From Pseudomonadota bacterium (GTDB lineage: Bacteria > Desulfobacterota > JAPLJL01): DNA of 12,711 nucleotides. The position numbers and the translations under genes are program-made. Where the stretch lies: positions 1 to 12,711 of the forward strand of contig JAPLJL010000277.1 in the NCBI GenBank assembly GCA_026388615.1, given 5' to 3'. How positions within the stretch are numbered: the stretch's first letter is position 1; the number at the start of each line of letters is the position of its first letter. This document shows positions 6,479 to 12,640 of the stretch, in pieces. The notes under the pieces are model-generated. The model did no database searches. It saw nothing but the letters and a program-made list of their open reading frames with translations, and was not told the DNA's origin.

Positions 6479-7225
6479 ATGCCAACCAACCTGAAACTTT
6501 GGAAAGAAATATCCAAACTCGCCGATTCTGCTGGAATTGATTTCATCGGCGTGGCTGACCTTTCCCCCGCGCTCCCTTTTATTCGGGAGATGGGAGGGGA
6601 TGTTGTTGACGGTTTTCCCCTGGCTGTCTCGATCGGGATCAGGCTGCCCGATCCGGTTGTCGACATGCTTCCGAAAAGGTTCGACCGGGCCGTCGCGGTC
6701 AATTACCGGAACCACGCGTATGTAACCATTAACTATAGATTAGATGTTTTCACGTCTCGGCTGGCCGGGCTTATCCAGCGGGAGGGCTTCCGGGCCCTGC
6801 CGATCCCCGCGGCGGAGCGAAGTAGCGGGGATTACGCTCTCTCTAACGATAGAAAAATAAGCGCCGTTTTTTCCCACAAGCTCGCGGCACATCTGGCCGG
6901 ATTCGGATGGATCGGCAAAAGCTGCCTCCTGGTAACCCCCCAATACGGCCCCCGGGTCCGTTGGTCATCCGTTCTGACGGACGCCCCGTTGAAAACAACC
7001 GGTAAACCGATGAAAAGAAAATGTGGCAAATGCCGGGAATGCGTCGACATCTGCCCGGTCAAGGCATTTAAAGGAAGGGAGTTTGACCCAAAGGAATCAA
7101 GAGAAATGCGCTACGACGCGAAACGCTGCCAGGATTATCATCACAAAATGGAAACCAAAATCGGCCTGCCGGTATGCGGGATGTGCTTATACGTTTGTCC
7201 AACGGGAAGGAAATCAACAATATAA
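6479..7225 (+). CDS. Epoxyqueuosine reductase-like iron-sulfur protein (QueG/COG1600-related)
   Basis: A 248-residue protein related to the C-terminal half of QueG and similar corrinoid or flavin-dependent reductases. HKLAAHLAGFGWIGKSCLLVTPQYGPRVRWSSVLTDAPL (133-171) matches the QueG block H.A..AG.GWIGK..L..TP.YG...R...VLTD. Two [4Fe-4S] motifs follow: C182-C185-C188-C192P and C217...C233-C236-C240P. It is shorter than QueG (about 310-380 aa) and lacks a HEAT-repeat tail. Stand-alone short relatives are often labelled epoxyqueuosine reductase but many probably do other redox work. The genes on either side are unrelated; it stands alone between repeat clusters and converges on the operon at 7508-8748. 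The start ATG has no Shine-Dalgarno but has a consensus -10 box just upstream. Confidence 0.8.
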   Translation: MPTNLKLWKEISKLADSAGIDFIGVADLSPALPFIREMGGDVVDGFPLAVSIGIRLPDPVVDMLPKRFDRAVAVNYRNHAYVTINYRLDVFTSRLAGLIQREGFRALPIPAAERSSGDYALSNDRKISAVFSHKLAAHLAGFGWIGKSCLLVTPQYGPRVRWSSVLTDAPLKTTGKPMKRKCGKCRECVDICPVKAFKGREFDPKESREMRYDAKRCQDYHHKMETKIGLPVCGMCLYVCPTGRKSTI

Positions 7226-7277
7226 AAAGTAAGTATCCAAACGTCAAAGTAAAGACCTGGCCCTGGATTCACTGCGA

Positions 7278-7329
7278 GGCTCGGCCAGGGAGCCGGGCAA
7301 GACCGGCCAGGGAGGGCCGCCCCTACGAC
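7278..7329 (+). repeat. 52-base direct repeat, left copy (fold-back element fragment)
   Basis: It matches 8938-8989 with one difference (C at 7304, T at 8964). It contains hairpin GGCTC-GGCCAGG-GAGCC and ends with GGCCGCCCCTACGAC, the right end of the GTAGGGG family. Its left half differs from the other copy, so it is a truncated or recombined version. Confidence 0.85.
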
Positions 7330-7344
7330 AATCGACAAAAAGGC

Positions 7345-7390
7345 GAGATTGCTTCGTCATCCCGCCCTTGGCGAGACTTCTCGCAATGAC
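7345..7390. repeat. GTCATTGCGAG...GAAGCAATCTC repeat, copy 2 (inverted)
   Basis: GAGATTGCTTCGTC (7345-7358) to TTCTCGCAATGAC (7378-7390), with the middle CCCGCCCTTGGCGAGAC. It is the reverse orientation of 6201-6235 and the same orientation as 9441-9484. Confidence 0.75.
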
Positions 7391-7412
7391 GTTTTGCTTA
7401 AAAAGAATTTCA

Positions 7413-7440
7413 GCCCGATAAATCGGGCAACTACATGAAC
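7413..7440 (+). repeat. GCCCGATAAATCGGGC repeat, left copy
   Basis: A 28-base sequence that matches 8863-8890 at 27 of 28 bases. It includes hairpin GCCCGAT-AA-ATCGGGC followed by AACTACATGA. Confidence 0.8.
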
Positions 7441-7507
7441 CGTTGGACTCCTTCCCCGGGCAGGCCGCATCAAGTGCGGAATGACGAAATAAGGTAACCC
7501 CCATGAA

Positions 7508-8167
7508 TTAGATGCTTTTCGCGAGCTGATGCAGGAGTTCGTTCGCCAGCGCCTTCACCTTTTTTCTGACCGTCCGGGAATAATATTCCCTCTCGGATTT
7601 GGTCAGACGCTCGCCCCCTACCTTTTTCCAGAAAAGCTCCCTTTGCTTCGGCGCGAAAACCTGCGAGAGGGCATATTCCAGGCCGAGATCTTCTTTTTTT
7701 GACATCAGACCTTTAAAATTTTCTTCTTCACCATGGGCATAATCCCGGAATATTTTTGCCAACCTCTCGGGGGACATTTCCTTGCCGCCGATAACGAAAG
7801 TTTCCCTTTTCACAAACCGATCCAGCCACCGATCAAACTCTTCCTTTCCAAAACCTGCCTTGCTCCAGAAAAGAGGTTCCGCCCAGGGGAAAACCAGATC
7901 AAGCGCCCGGTAGAGAACGAGCGAAAGCAGAACCAGTTCATGGAAAACTTGTCTTTCCTTATTCTTTAATGGTTTCTCAGCTTTCCAATACTCAAACAAA
8001 CCTTTGTTGGCACTATTCGCGAGTAGAACCGGGAAAATCTCCCAGTATCTGATTTCCCCGCTCCTTATCAACTCGGCGATGGTCTCGTTCGCGTCAACCA
8101 TTTCCGGAGCTTCCATCAATGGAACCCCGAGCAAGTTAATATTCTCTAAAAGCTTGTCCTTATTCAT
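7508..8167 (-). CDS. Unrecognised basic, mainly helical protein, partner of nucleotidyltransferase
   Basis: A 219-residue protein I do not recognise. Its ATG overlaps the stop of the upstream nucleotidyltransferase (ATGA at 8167-8164), and GAGG at 8181-8178 lies ten bases before it, so the two are translationally coupled. No signal peptide or clear membrane span. The N-terminal part (24-62) contains ANETIAELIRSGEIRYWEIFP, the middle is rich in aromatic and acidic residues (PWAEPLFW, 94-101), and the C-terminus from about 173 (APKQRELFW, LTKSEREYYSRTVRKKVKAL) is strongly basic and helical, suggesting nucleic-acid binding. RDYAH at 141-145 resembles, but does not fit, the HEPN R-x4-6-H motif. 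By context it may be the antitoxin, toxin or effector of the pair. It converges on the gene at 6479-7225. Confidence 0.8.
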   Translation of the reverse strand: MNKDKLLENINLLGVPLMEAPEMVDANETIAELIRSGEIRYWEIFPVLLANSANKGLFEYWKAEKPLKNKERQVFHELVLLSLVLYRALDLVFPWAEPLFWSKAGFGKEEFDRWLDRFVKRETFVIGGKEMSPERLAKIFRDYAHGEEENFKGLMSKKEDLGLEYALSQVFAPKQRELFWKKVGGERLTKSEREYYSRTVRKKVKALANELLHQLAKSI

Positions 8168-8748
8168 CGGCCGTTTTCCTCTTTAAGCAATCTTTCCAAA
8201 AACCATTCCATGTTCTTCATTATTCTTTCTTCCGAAACGTTATACTTGGCGGTTTCCCGATAACGATTTTTTAGTATCTTCAAATCGATTTCATTGCGCT
8301 TAGCCTTCGCCAGGGTCAGACAGTCCTCCAAATCGACTGTTTGACCTCGGAAGAGCTTGCTGATAATGAGGTCATAATGATTAAGCACGCCCAGGGATAT
8401 TTTCCTGAACTCCTTCACGGGCAAATGATTTCCCTGCTCAAGGGGCGACTCCAGCAACTCGGTAGTATGGATTTTATTGCCTGAAAAAATATCAAAGATA
8501 AAACCGCCGCCCTTAGACCATCCTGAACCTCTATCCGGTTTGAAGCCAAGCTCTTTCATCGTTTTCAAGAGATATTTATATTCGCTTTCGTCGGGAACCA
8601 TCAGATCAATATCCTTCGTGGAGTCCTTTACTCCGATGAGGGTCATGGCCGTTCCCCCACAGGCAATCAACCTGACCCTGCGCCCGAGAAAGCTGTCCCA
8701 CGCGCCAAGCTCCTCTAACAATACCTGTTTGTTAATTCTATTGATCAT
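8164..8748 (-). CDS. DUF6036-like nucleotidyltransferase, first gene of a two-gene operon
   Basis: A 194-residue protein with a MNT/DUF6036-type nucleotidyltransferase fold. RLIACGGTAMTLIG (26-39) gives the GG loop, STKDIDLMV (43-51) gives D46 and D48, and GFIFDIFSG (82-90) gives the third acidic residue D86, so the catalytic triad looks complete. YDLIISKLFRGQTVDLEDCLTL (125-146) resembles the later K...R..DL.D element of the family. Such enzymes transfer NMP to RNA or protein and occur in toxin-antitoxin and AbiE-like defence pairs. The order here (transferase first, unknown partner second) differs from AbiEi-AbiEii. It starts at ATG 8748 with no clear Shine-Dalgarno, about 39 bases after the predicted transcription start. 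Codons and the flanking DNA are more AT-rich than in the metabolic genes, consistent with acquisition. Confidence 0.82.
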   Translation of the reverse strand: MINRINKQVLLEELGAWDSFLGRRVRLIACGGTAMTLIGVKDSTKDIDLMVPDESEYKYLLKTMKELGFKPDRGSGWSKGGGFIFDIFSGNKIHTTELLESPLEQGNHLPVKEFRKISLGVLNHYDLIISKLFRGQTVDLEDCLTLAKAKRNEIDLKILKNRYRETAKYNVSEERIMKNMEWFLERLLKEENGR

Positions 8749-8753
8749 TTTAA

Positions 8754-8792
8754 ATCAATTTCTTGATCTATTTAATACAATATATTGATCTA
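8754..8792. promoter_or_regulatory. Operator-like tandem and inverted repeats of the nucleotidyltransferase operon
   Basis: TTGATCTA occurs at 8763-8770 and 8785-8792, 22 bases apart (two helical turns); extended, 8757-8770 and 8779-8792 match at 12 of 14. Also present: inverted repeat ATCAA-TTTC-TTGAT (8754-8767) and palindrome CAATATATTG (8778-8787). All lie at or just downstream of the predicted transcription start, where a repressor would block the operon. Confidence 0.55.
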
Positions 8793-8793
8793 A

Positions 8794-8822
8794 TATATAC
8801 AACATTACCTTAATTTTGTCAA
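8794..8822 (-). promoter_or_regulatory. Sigma70-like promoter of the nucleotidyltransferase operon
   Basis: On the minus strand, a perfect TTGACA (8822 to 8817), a 17-base spacer and TATATA (8799 to 8794). The predicted start is near 8787. Confidence 0.65.
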
Positions 8823-8862
8823 CCTTTTATTACGATGGCCTTTTATTTATGCCCCTACTCTC

Positions 8863-8890
8863 GCCCGATAAATCGGGCAACTACATGAGC
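8863..8890 (+). repeat. GCCCGATAAATCGGGC repeat, right copy
   Basis: 27 of 28 bases match 7413-7440, in the same orientation. It is preceded by GCCCCTAC (8851-8858), a possible end of another fold-back element. With its partner it brackets the nucleotidyltransferase operon. Confidence 0.8.
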
Positions 8891-8907
8891 AATTGAGGTC
8901 TTTTTTC

Positions 8908-8989
8908 GGGCGGCCGCAGCCTGCCCGCCTTGCCCGTGGCTCGGCCAGGGAGCCGGGCAAGACTGGCCAGGGAGGGCCGCCCCTACGAC
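8908..8989 (+). repeat. GC-rich fold-back element with right copy of the 52-base repeat
   Basis: Ends GGGCGGCC (8908-8915) and GGCCGCCC (8975-8982) are inverted repeats. Inside, CTTGCCC (8929-8935) pairs with GGGCAAG (8955-8961), and GGCTC (8938-8942) with GAGCC (8950-8954), giving a 12-pair hairpin with a GT bulge. Positions 8938-8989 match 7278-7329. It lies in the 350-base gap between the divergent operons. Confidence 0.8.
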
Positions 8990-8993
8990 TGAC

Positions 8994-9026
8994 CGACTAA
9001 TATTCAATCCAAATGCATATTAGTCG
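8994..9026. repeat. Long inverted repeat upstream of the Phd-like gene
   Basis: CGACTAATAT (8994-9003) and ATATTAGTCG (9017-9026) form a perfect ten-base inverted repeat around a 13-base loop. It is followed by AAAAATAAA and ends nine bases before the -35 box. It could be a regulator site or, on the minus strand, a weak hairpin. Confidence 0.65.
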
Positions 9027-9035
9027 AAAAATAAA

Positions 9036-9064
9036 TTGACGGAAAGGAACTACATTGGTAGACT
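9036..9064 (+). promoter_or_regulatory. Sigma70-like promoter of the Phd-like antitoxin gene
   Basis: TTGACG (9036-9041), a 17-base spacer and TAGACT (9059-9064, four of six). The predicted start is near 9071, inside the inverted repeats. Confidence 0.5.
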
Positions 9065-9080
9065 ACTTATGTAGTTACAT
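9048..9080. promoter_or_regulatory. Operator-like inverted repeats over the -10 region
   Basis: AACTACAT (9048-9055) and ATGTAGTT (9069-9076) are perfect inverted copies. Between them is GTAG-A-CTAC (9058-9066), and ATGTA-GT-TACAT spans 9069-9080. They cover the spacer, the -10 and the predicted start. Phd-type antitoxins repress their own promoters at palindromes placed like this, so self-repression is a fair inference. Confidence 0.6.
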
Positions 9081-9098
9081 TACTTCAAGGAGACCCTT

Positions 9099-9422
9099 AT
9101 GATTTTCGTCAATGTCCGGGAATTGAAAGCCAAGGCGTCCGAATACCTTCTCGCAGCCGAGCAGGGAGAAAGCGTGATTATCCTTTCCCGGGGCAAGCCC
9201 CGAGCCACAATTCTTCCCTTGCTTGGAGATGATTTGGAGGATTTCATCCTCGCCCATAACCCGAAGTTCCGCCGGCTGATCGAAAAAGCCGCGGCAGACT
9301 ATCAGGAAAAAGGAGAAGGGACAGATCTGGATCAAATGATTCGGGAAACCCGGGAAGAACTTGAAAATAAAAATCGCAAACCAATCAAGGACAAGAAAAC
9401 AGAAATCAAAAAATTGAAATGA
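9099..9422 (+). CDS. Phd/YefM-family antitoxin without a recognisable toxin
   Basis: A 107-residue protein. The N-terminal region MIFVNVRELKAKASEYLLAAEQGESVIILSRGKPRATILPL (1-41) is a textbook PhdYeFM DNA-binding and dimerisation domain (V..LK...S..L.....GE.V.I..RGKP.A.I.P). The tail (about 75-107) is charged and lysine-rich, as expected for a disordered toxin-neutralising or degron region. AAGGAG at 9087-9092 lies six bases before the ATG. Normally a PIN, Doc or RelE-type toxin follows within a few bases; here a dispersed repeat and an Omp85-like gene follow, so it is an orphan, a solitary regulator, or pairs with something unknown. The nearest candidates are the two divergent genes at 7508-8748, which have their own promoter. 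Self-repression through the palindromes at 9048-9080 is likely. Confidence 0.88.
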   Translation: MIFVNVRELKAKASEYLLAAEQGESVIILSRGKPRATILPLLGDDLEDFILAHNPKFRRLIEKAAADYQEKGEGTDLDQMIRETREELENKNRKPIKDKKTEIKKLK

Positions 9423-9440
9423 TAGAATTATTAAATGACT

Positions 9441-9484
9441 AGATTGCTTCGTCGTCCCGCCTTGGCGGGACTCCTCACAATGAC
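9441..9484. repeat. GTCATTGCGAG...GAAGCAATCTC repeat, copy 3 (inverted)
   Basis: AGATTGCTTCGTC (9441-9453) to CTCCTCACAATGAC (9471-9484), with a perfect hairpin GTCCCGCC-TT-GGCGGGAC at 9454-9471. It is the same family and orientation as 7345-7390. It supplies in-frame codons that lengthen the next ORF artificially. Confidence 0.78.
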
Positions 9485-9497
9485 ATTTTCATTAGAA

Positions 9498-11186
9498 ATG
9501 ATGGCGCGGCTCTCATTAATCGTTCTCTTCCTGCTGACGTCCGCCGGCACACTCCTGGCCGGTGAAGCCCCGCCGCCGGTCGAACCGGCGGCGTCCGCGA
9601 GAATTTCCGACGCGCGCAGGCTGCTGGTCTTCCATGGCAACGTTGTTCTTCCTGATGAGGTTTACCTAGCAATTATCACACTGCCAGAAAGAAGCGCGGC
9701 CAACAGCGACACGGTCCTCCGCGTGCGCAATCAATGCCTAGCCTTTCTCTGGAGCGCCGGCTTCGATCTTGCTCGGGTCGAAGTCGCGGTAGAAGGCAAC
9801 CATATCCGGGTCGACATTGACGAAGGTCATCTCGAAAAGATCATTTTTCGCGGCACCAGCTCATTGCGCACCGTACAGGCGCTCATTGCCCTGAACCTGC
9901 CCAAAGGTGTCTTCAACCGGCCCTATCTCGAACGTCAACTCGCACGCTCCAAACACGAGTACGGCATCGATGTCGAGGGTTGGAAGCTGGTCGAGAGCAC
10001 CAAGCACAAGAAAATCGGCCCCGAGATTGAGGACCTCGAACCCTTGATAAGGCCTTCGAGCTACCCCGGTGGGCCGACGGTTAGTCCAATCAAAAGCTTG
10101 GGCAACTTGATCAGCCGTTCGCTGATCCCGCCCCGCGCCGACTATGAGCTGCATATTATCTTTCGTCGTCGCGCCTGGTCTCCGGGTGTCGGGCTGGTAG
10201 CCAGTATCACCGGCCCCGACGGATTAAAGCTCGGTCTCAAATATAAAAACGAGGACCTGTTATTCGCCACCGACCGTTGGGTGACGGAGGGGACGCTGGG
10301 TTTGTCGACCCGCGAAAGTCTGCTCGATCAACACTCCTACCTGGCTATCCAGCGGGCCGCGGCCGCGGCCTCCTGGTTTTCTCCTCCGTTCCTGGGTGAG
10401 CTTCGACCGGCGTTCGTTATCCGCGGGGATTTCACCAGCCGCCAGCGACCCGACCTCGGCCTGGAGAACTACAGGGTGACACGCGCCCAGGCCGGATTGG
10501 CTCTGAACTATGATCTGTTCGTCGGCGGAAACGTGTCGCTCGGTTTCGGCGCCGAGAGAGATGACGTCTTTAACCTGGAGCAGGTCGACCCCCTGGCCCC
10601 GCCCAAGGTCTCGCCCGGCAACAGCAACCAGCCGTACATCGACACGGCCTTACAGCTAACGTTTGATCCTGACGAGATTCGCGACGACCGCAAACACGAA
10701 TTCGCAATGGCCGGCCGGCAACGTTTGGGCAACGGTGCCTACGCCTACGGCCTTGCGACCTACCGCTATCAGTACATCATCCCCATTGGCTGGCACGACA
10801 TCTGGCTCACCAGCCACGGAGCCTACGTTTTGGGTAAAGCCTCGAAAATCCCGTTCTTCGAAGAGCAGTCCGTCGGCGGGACTTACGTCCGAGGTGTCTT
10901 TGGTTCGCGTTTCTTCACCCGCCGGGTCGTGAGCGGCGGGTTGGAACTGCGCTATTCATTGACCCGCGACGTGTACAAAGTGGGCGCCTTCGTGGATTCC
11001 GCCCTCTTCGGCGAAATTTCGCCCGACCGCCAGCACGACCACGCACGCGTTGTCGCCAGTGCCGGCCCGAGCTTCCACGTCCTCATCGCTGCCGCTTTTC
11101 AACTCGACATTTTCTACGCCATTGGTATAGCTTCGCATGGCTCCAATGAGCGTGGTTTCGGCGCAACGTTGAACCAGGCATTTTGA
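9498..11186 (+). CDS. Omp85/BamA-like outer-membrane beta-barrel protein with POTRA-like domains
   Basis: A 562-residue protein from ATG 9498 (a second ATG follows at 9501). It begins with a Sec signal peptide (MMARLSLIVLFLLTSAGTLLAG, cleavage about 22). POTRA-like units cover about 43-110 (GNVVLPDEVYLAI...AGFDLARVEV..GNHIRVDIDEG) and 111-170 (LEKIIFRGTSSLRTVQALIALNLPKGVF). A barrel of amphipathic strands runs from about 215 to the end, with VRGVFGSRFF at 464-473 as the likely lid-loop VRGF/Y motif and a C-terminal phenylalanine, as in outer-membrane proteins. Its size is between BamA (about 800) and FhaC/TamA (about 550-580). A role in outer-membrane assembly or secretion is inferred; the substrate is unknown. 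An in-frame ATG at 9435 lies before the dispersed repeat and would place it ahead of the signal peptide, so it is rejected. No good Shine-Dalgarno or promoter is seen; expression may depend on the Phd-like gene upstream. Confidence 0.82.
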   Translation: MMARLSLIVLFLLTSAGTLLAGEAPPPVEPAASARISDARRLLVFHGNVVLPDEVYLAIITLPERSAANSDTVLRVRNQCLAFLWSAGFDLARVEVAVEGNHIRVDIDEGHLEKIIFRGTSSLRTVQALIALNLPKGVFNRPYLERQLARSKHEYGIDVEGWKLVESTKHKKIGPEIEDLEPLIRPSSYPGGPTVSPIKSLGNLISRSLIPPRADYELHIIFRRRAWSPGVGLVASITGPDGLKLGLKYKNEDLLFATDRWVTEGTLGLSTRESLLDQHSYLAIQRAAAAASWFSPPFLGELRPAFVIRGDFTSRQRPDLGLENYRVTRAQAGLALNYDLFVGGNVSLGFGAERDDVFNLEQVDPLAPPKVSPGNSNQPYIDTALQLTFDPDEIRDDRKHEFAMAGRQRLGNGAYAYGLATYRYQYIIPIGWHDIWLTSHGAYVLGKASKIPFFEEQSVGGTYVRGVFGSRFFTRRVVSGGLELRYSLTRDVYKVGAFVDSALFGEISPDRQHDHARVVASAGPSFHVLIAAAFQLDIFYAIGIASHGSNERGFGATLNQAF

Positions 11187-11272
11187 TTAACGATCAGTTG
11201 AATTTTCGCTGACCCAGTTGTTTATTTTCCTCGGTGTGATAAATTAGGCGCGCGAAAATATTAAAAACTAAT

Positions 11273-11277
11273 GGAGG
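11273..11277 (+). promoter_or_regulatory. Shine-Dalgarno site for the secreted protein
   Basis: GGAGG, six bases before ATG 11284. It fixes the start ahead of a clear signal peptide. Confidence 0.8.
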
Positions 11278-11283
11278 ATAAAC

Positions 11284-12621
11284 ATGACGATTCGATTATC
11301 TAGGCTCGGACTGGTTTTTCTTTCCCTGATCCTGGTTCTTCCCGCCTCCGCCTCTGAAGACAAGGGCGCAACACCGACTTTTTCCCGGATCGAAGACCCG
11401 GTTGTAATCACCGGCGAAAAGCTCCAGCCCTTTCTGGGCCAGGAAATCTCCCGCCTCGGCCTCTTCGTCGCAAAAGCTGACAAACTCGCTCCTATCCCTT
11501 TTCAGATCGATAAAAAAGATAAAAACGGGCAGTACATCCTGGAAATGATCAAGTCCGGGGACAAATGGCAGAAAAACCCCCAACTCCCATCCCCCTCGAA
11601 GCTGGAGAAAAACGATGAGATCACCTTCAGGGCCCGGGACCTGGGGGAAAAGGTTTCCCCGGACAAATGGCCCACGCCCTCCGGCCTGGAAATTGAAATC
11701 ACCGACCCCGTTAACCAGGCCAAAGCCTTCACTTATCTTTTTGCTTTTCCCTCATCCGCCCCCCGCTCCCCGGCCGATTACATCGAGTTCACCCCGGAGC
11801 CGAGTCTCTTCCGCTCGGATGAGATCACCTACGGATTCACCGATCCCAAGCACCCGGCCCTGATCAACTACATCGCCTTCGGCCGCGATCCTAAATCTCC
11901 TACCCTCCTGGACCGGTTCAAGATGCGGATGGGCATTTCTATTTTCTTCGGCAAATTCAAAGTCGAAAAGAATGAGGAAGATATCAAGGTCCGCCTCCTG
12001 GCCTATACCGATGGCCCCCTCCGGGTGATTATTCTCCAGGAGTTCGCGATCGACATCATGTCCGGGATCAAATCCCCCTGGGTGAAACGGGTCTCAATCA
12101 GCTATCCCAACCGGATCGAGTTCCCCAACGACGTCTATATCCCCTTCCGCCCCGGGCTGGTCATCAGCGAGGCCCACGCCACCGCCACCTTTGACTTCTC
12201 CGAAAAAGTGGCCGGATCTGTTCTCTATCATCCCGCCCTCCCGGCACCCCTGGCCGTAGACGGGATCATGTCCCCGGCTGAGCTTAACGTCCCCGCGGAT
12301 TACGCCCCCTGGTGCGCCCTGGCGGGGAAATTCGGCGGGTTCGTGGAAACCCTGAAATATGACGACCGGATCGCCAAGGCTAATATCAAGAAAACTTTTT
12401 TCTACCGCGATGACAGCGCTTATCGAGATCAATACGAATACGAGCCCGGAAGTTTCGGGGAAATGGGAATGAAGATCACCGGGATGGAAAAGCTGACCGG
12501 AGGAACCTATCAATTCACTTTCGCGCTCTACGGCCGGAAGAATTTCAAGCCGGGCGATGAAAAGGAATTCCTGCAGATCGAGTCCAGTCCGCTGGAGGTG
12601 AAGGTTAACCAGGGAAAGTGA
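11284..12621 (+). CDS. Secreted, probably periplasmic protein of unknown function
   Basis: A 445-residue protein I cannot name. The signal peptide is MTIRLSRLGLVFLSLILVLPASA with likely cleavage after residue 23; there is no lipobox cysteine. The mature part is rich in beta-type segments and aromatic residues, with APIPFQIDKKDKNGQYIL (about 76-93), NDEITFRARDLGEKV (about 115-129) and FRSDEITYGFTDPKHPALINYIAFGRDPKSPTLLDRFKMRM (about 175-215). No further membrane helix is obvious. The pattern, a head that reads PIPFQID..D and an F.ARDLG block, looks like a conserved family of diderm bacteria rather than a random ORF, but no function follows. It lies 97 bases after the Omp85-like gene with its own Shine-Dalgarno; they may be functionally linked, which is inference. 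Its codon use (CCC, CGG, GCC) resembles the metabolic genes. Confidence 0.75.
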   Translation: MTIRLSRLGLVFLSLILVLPASASEDKGATPTFSRIEDPVVITGEKLQPFLGQEISRLGLFVAKADKLAPIPFQIDKKDKNGQYILEMIKSGDKWQKNPQLPSPSKLEKNDEITFRARDLGEKVSPDKWPTPSGLEIEITDPVNQAKAFTYLFAFPSSAPRSPADYIEFTPEPSLFRSDEITYGFTDPKHPALINYIAFGRDPKSPTLLDRFKMRMGISIFFGKFKVEKNEEDIKVRLLAYTDGPLRVIILQEFAIDIMSGIKSPWVKRVSISYPNRIEFPNDVYIPFRPGLVISEAHATATFDFSEKVAGSVLYHPALPAPLAVDGIMSPAELNVPADYAPWCALAGKFGGFVETLKYDDRIAKANIKKTFFYRDDSAYRDQYEYEPGSFGEMGMKITGMEKLTGGTYQFTFALYGRKNFKPGDEKEFLQIESSPLEVKVNQGK

Positions 12622-12640
12622 GAGGCGGAAACAGGTTAGA

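Larger units (their letters stand above)
7226..7507. other. Repeat-filled gap between convergent genes
   Basis: A 282-base noncoding stretch. It holds, in order, a truncated GC-rich fold-back element (7278-7329), a CATTGCGAG-type repeat (7345-7390) and a GCCCGATAAATCGGGC repeat (7413-7440). The remainder to 7507 shows nothing recognisable. No clear T-tailed terminator was found for either convergent gene. Confidence 0.7.

Noticed and set aside
7508..8167. HEPN toxin assignment for the 219-aa protein
   Set aside because: RDYAH has only three residues between R and H, which does not fit R-x4-6-H.
7278..8989. CRISPR array
   Set aside because: The repeats occur only in pairs with a gene operon between them, not at regular spacer intervals.
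9435..9497. Upstream in-frame ATG extending the Omp85-like ORF
   Set aside because: These 21 codons run through the dispersed repeat at 9441-9484 and would put its residues ahead of a clear signal peptide starting at 9498.
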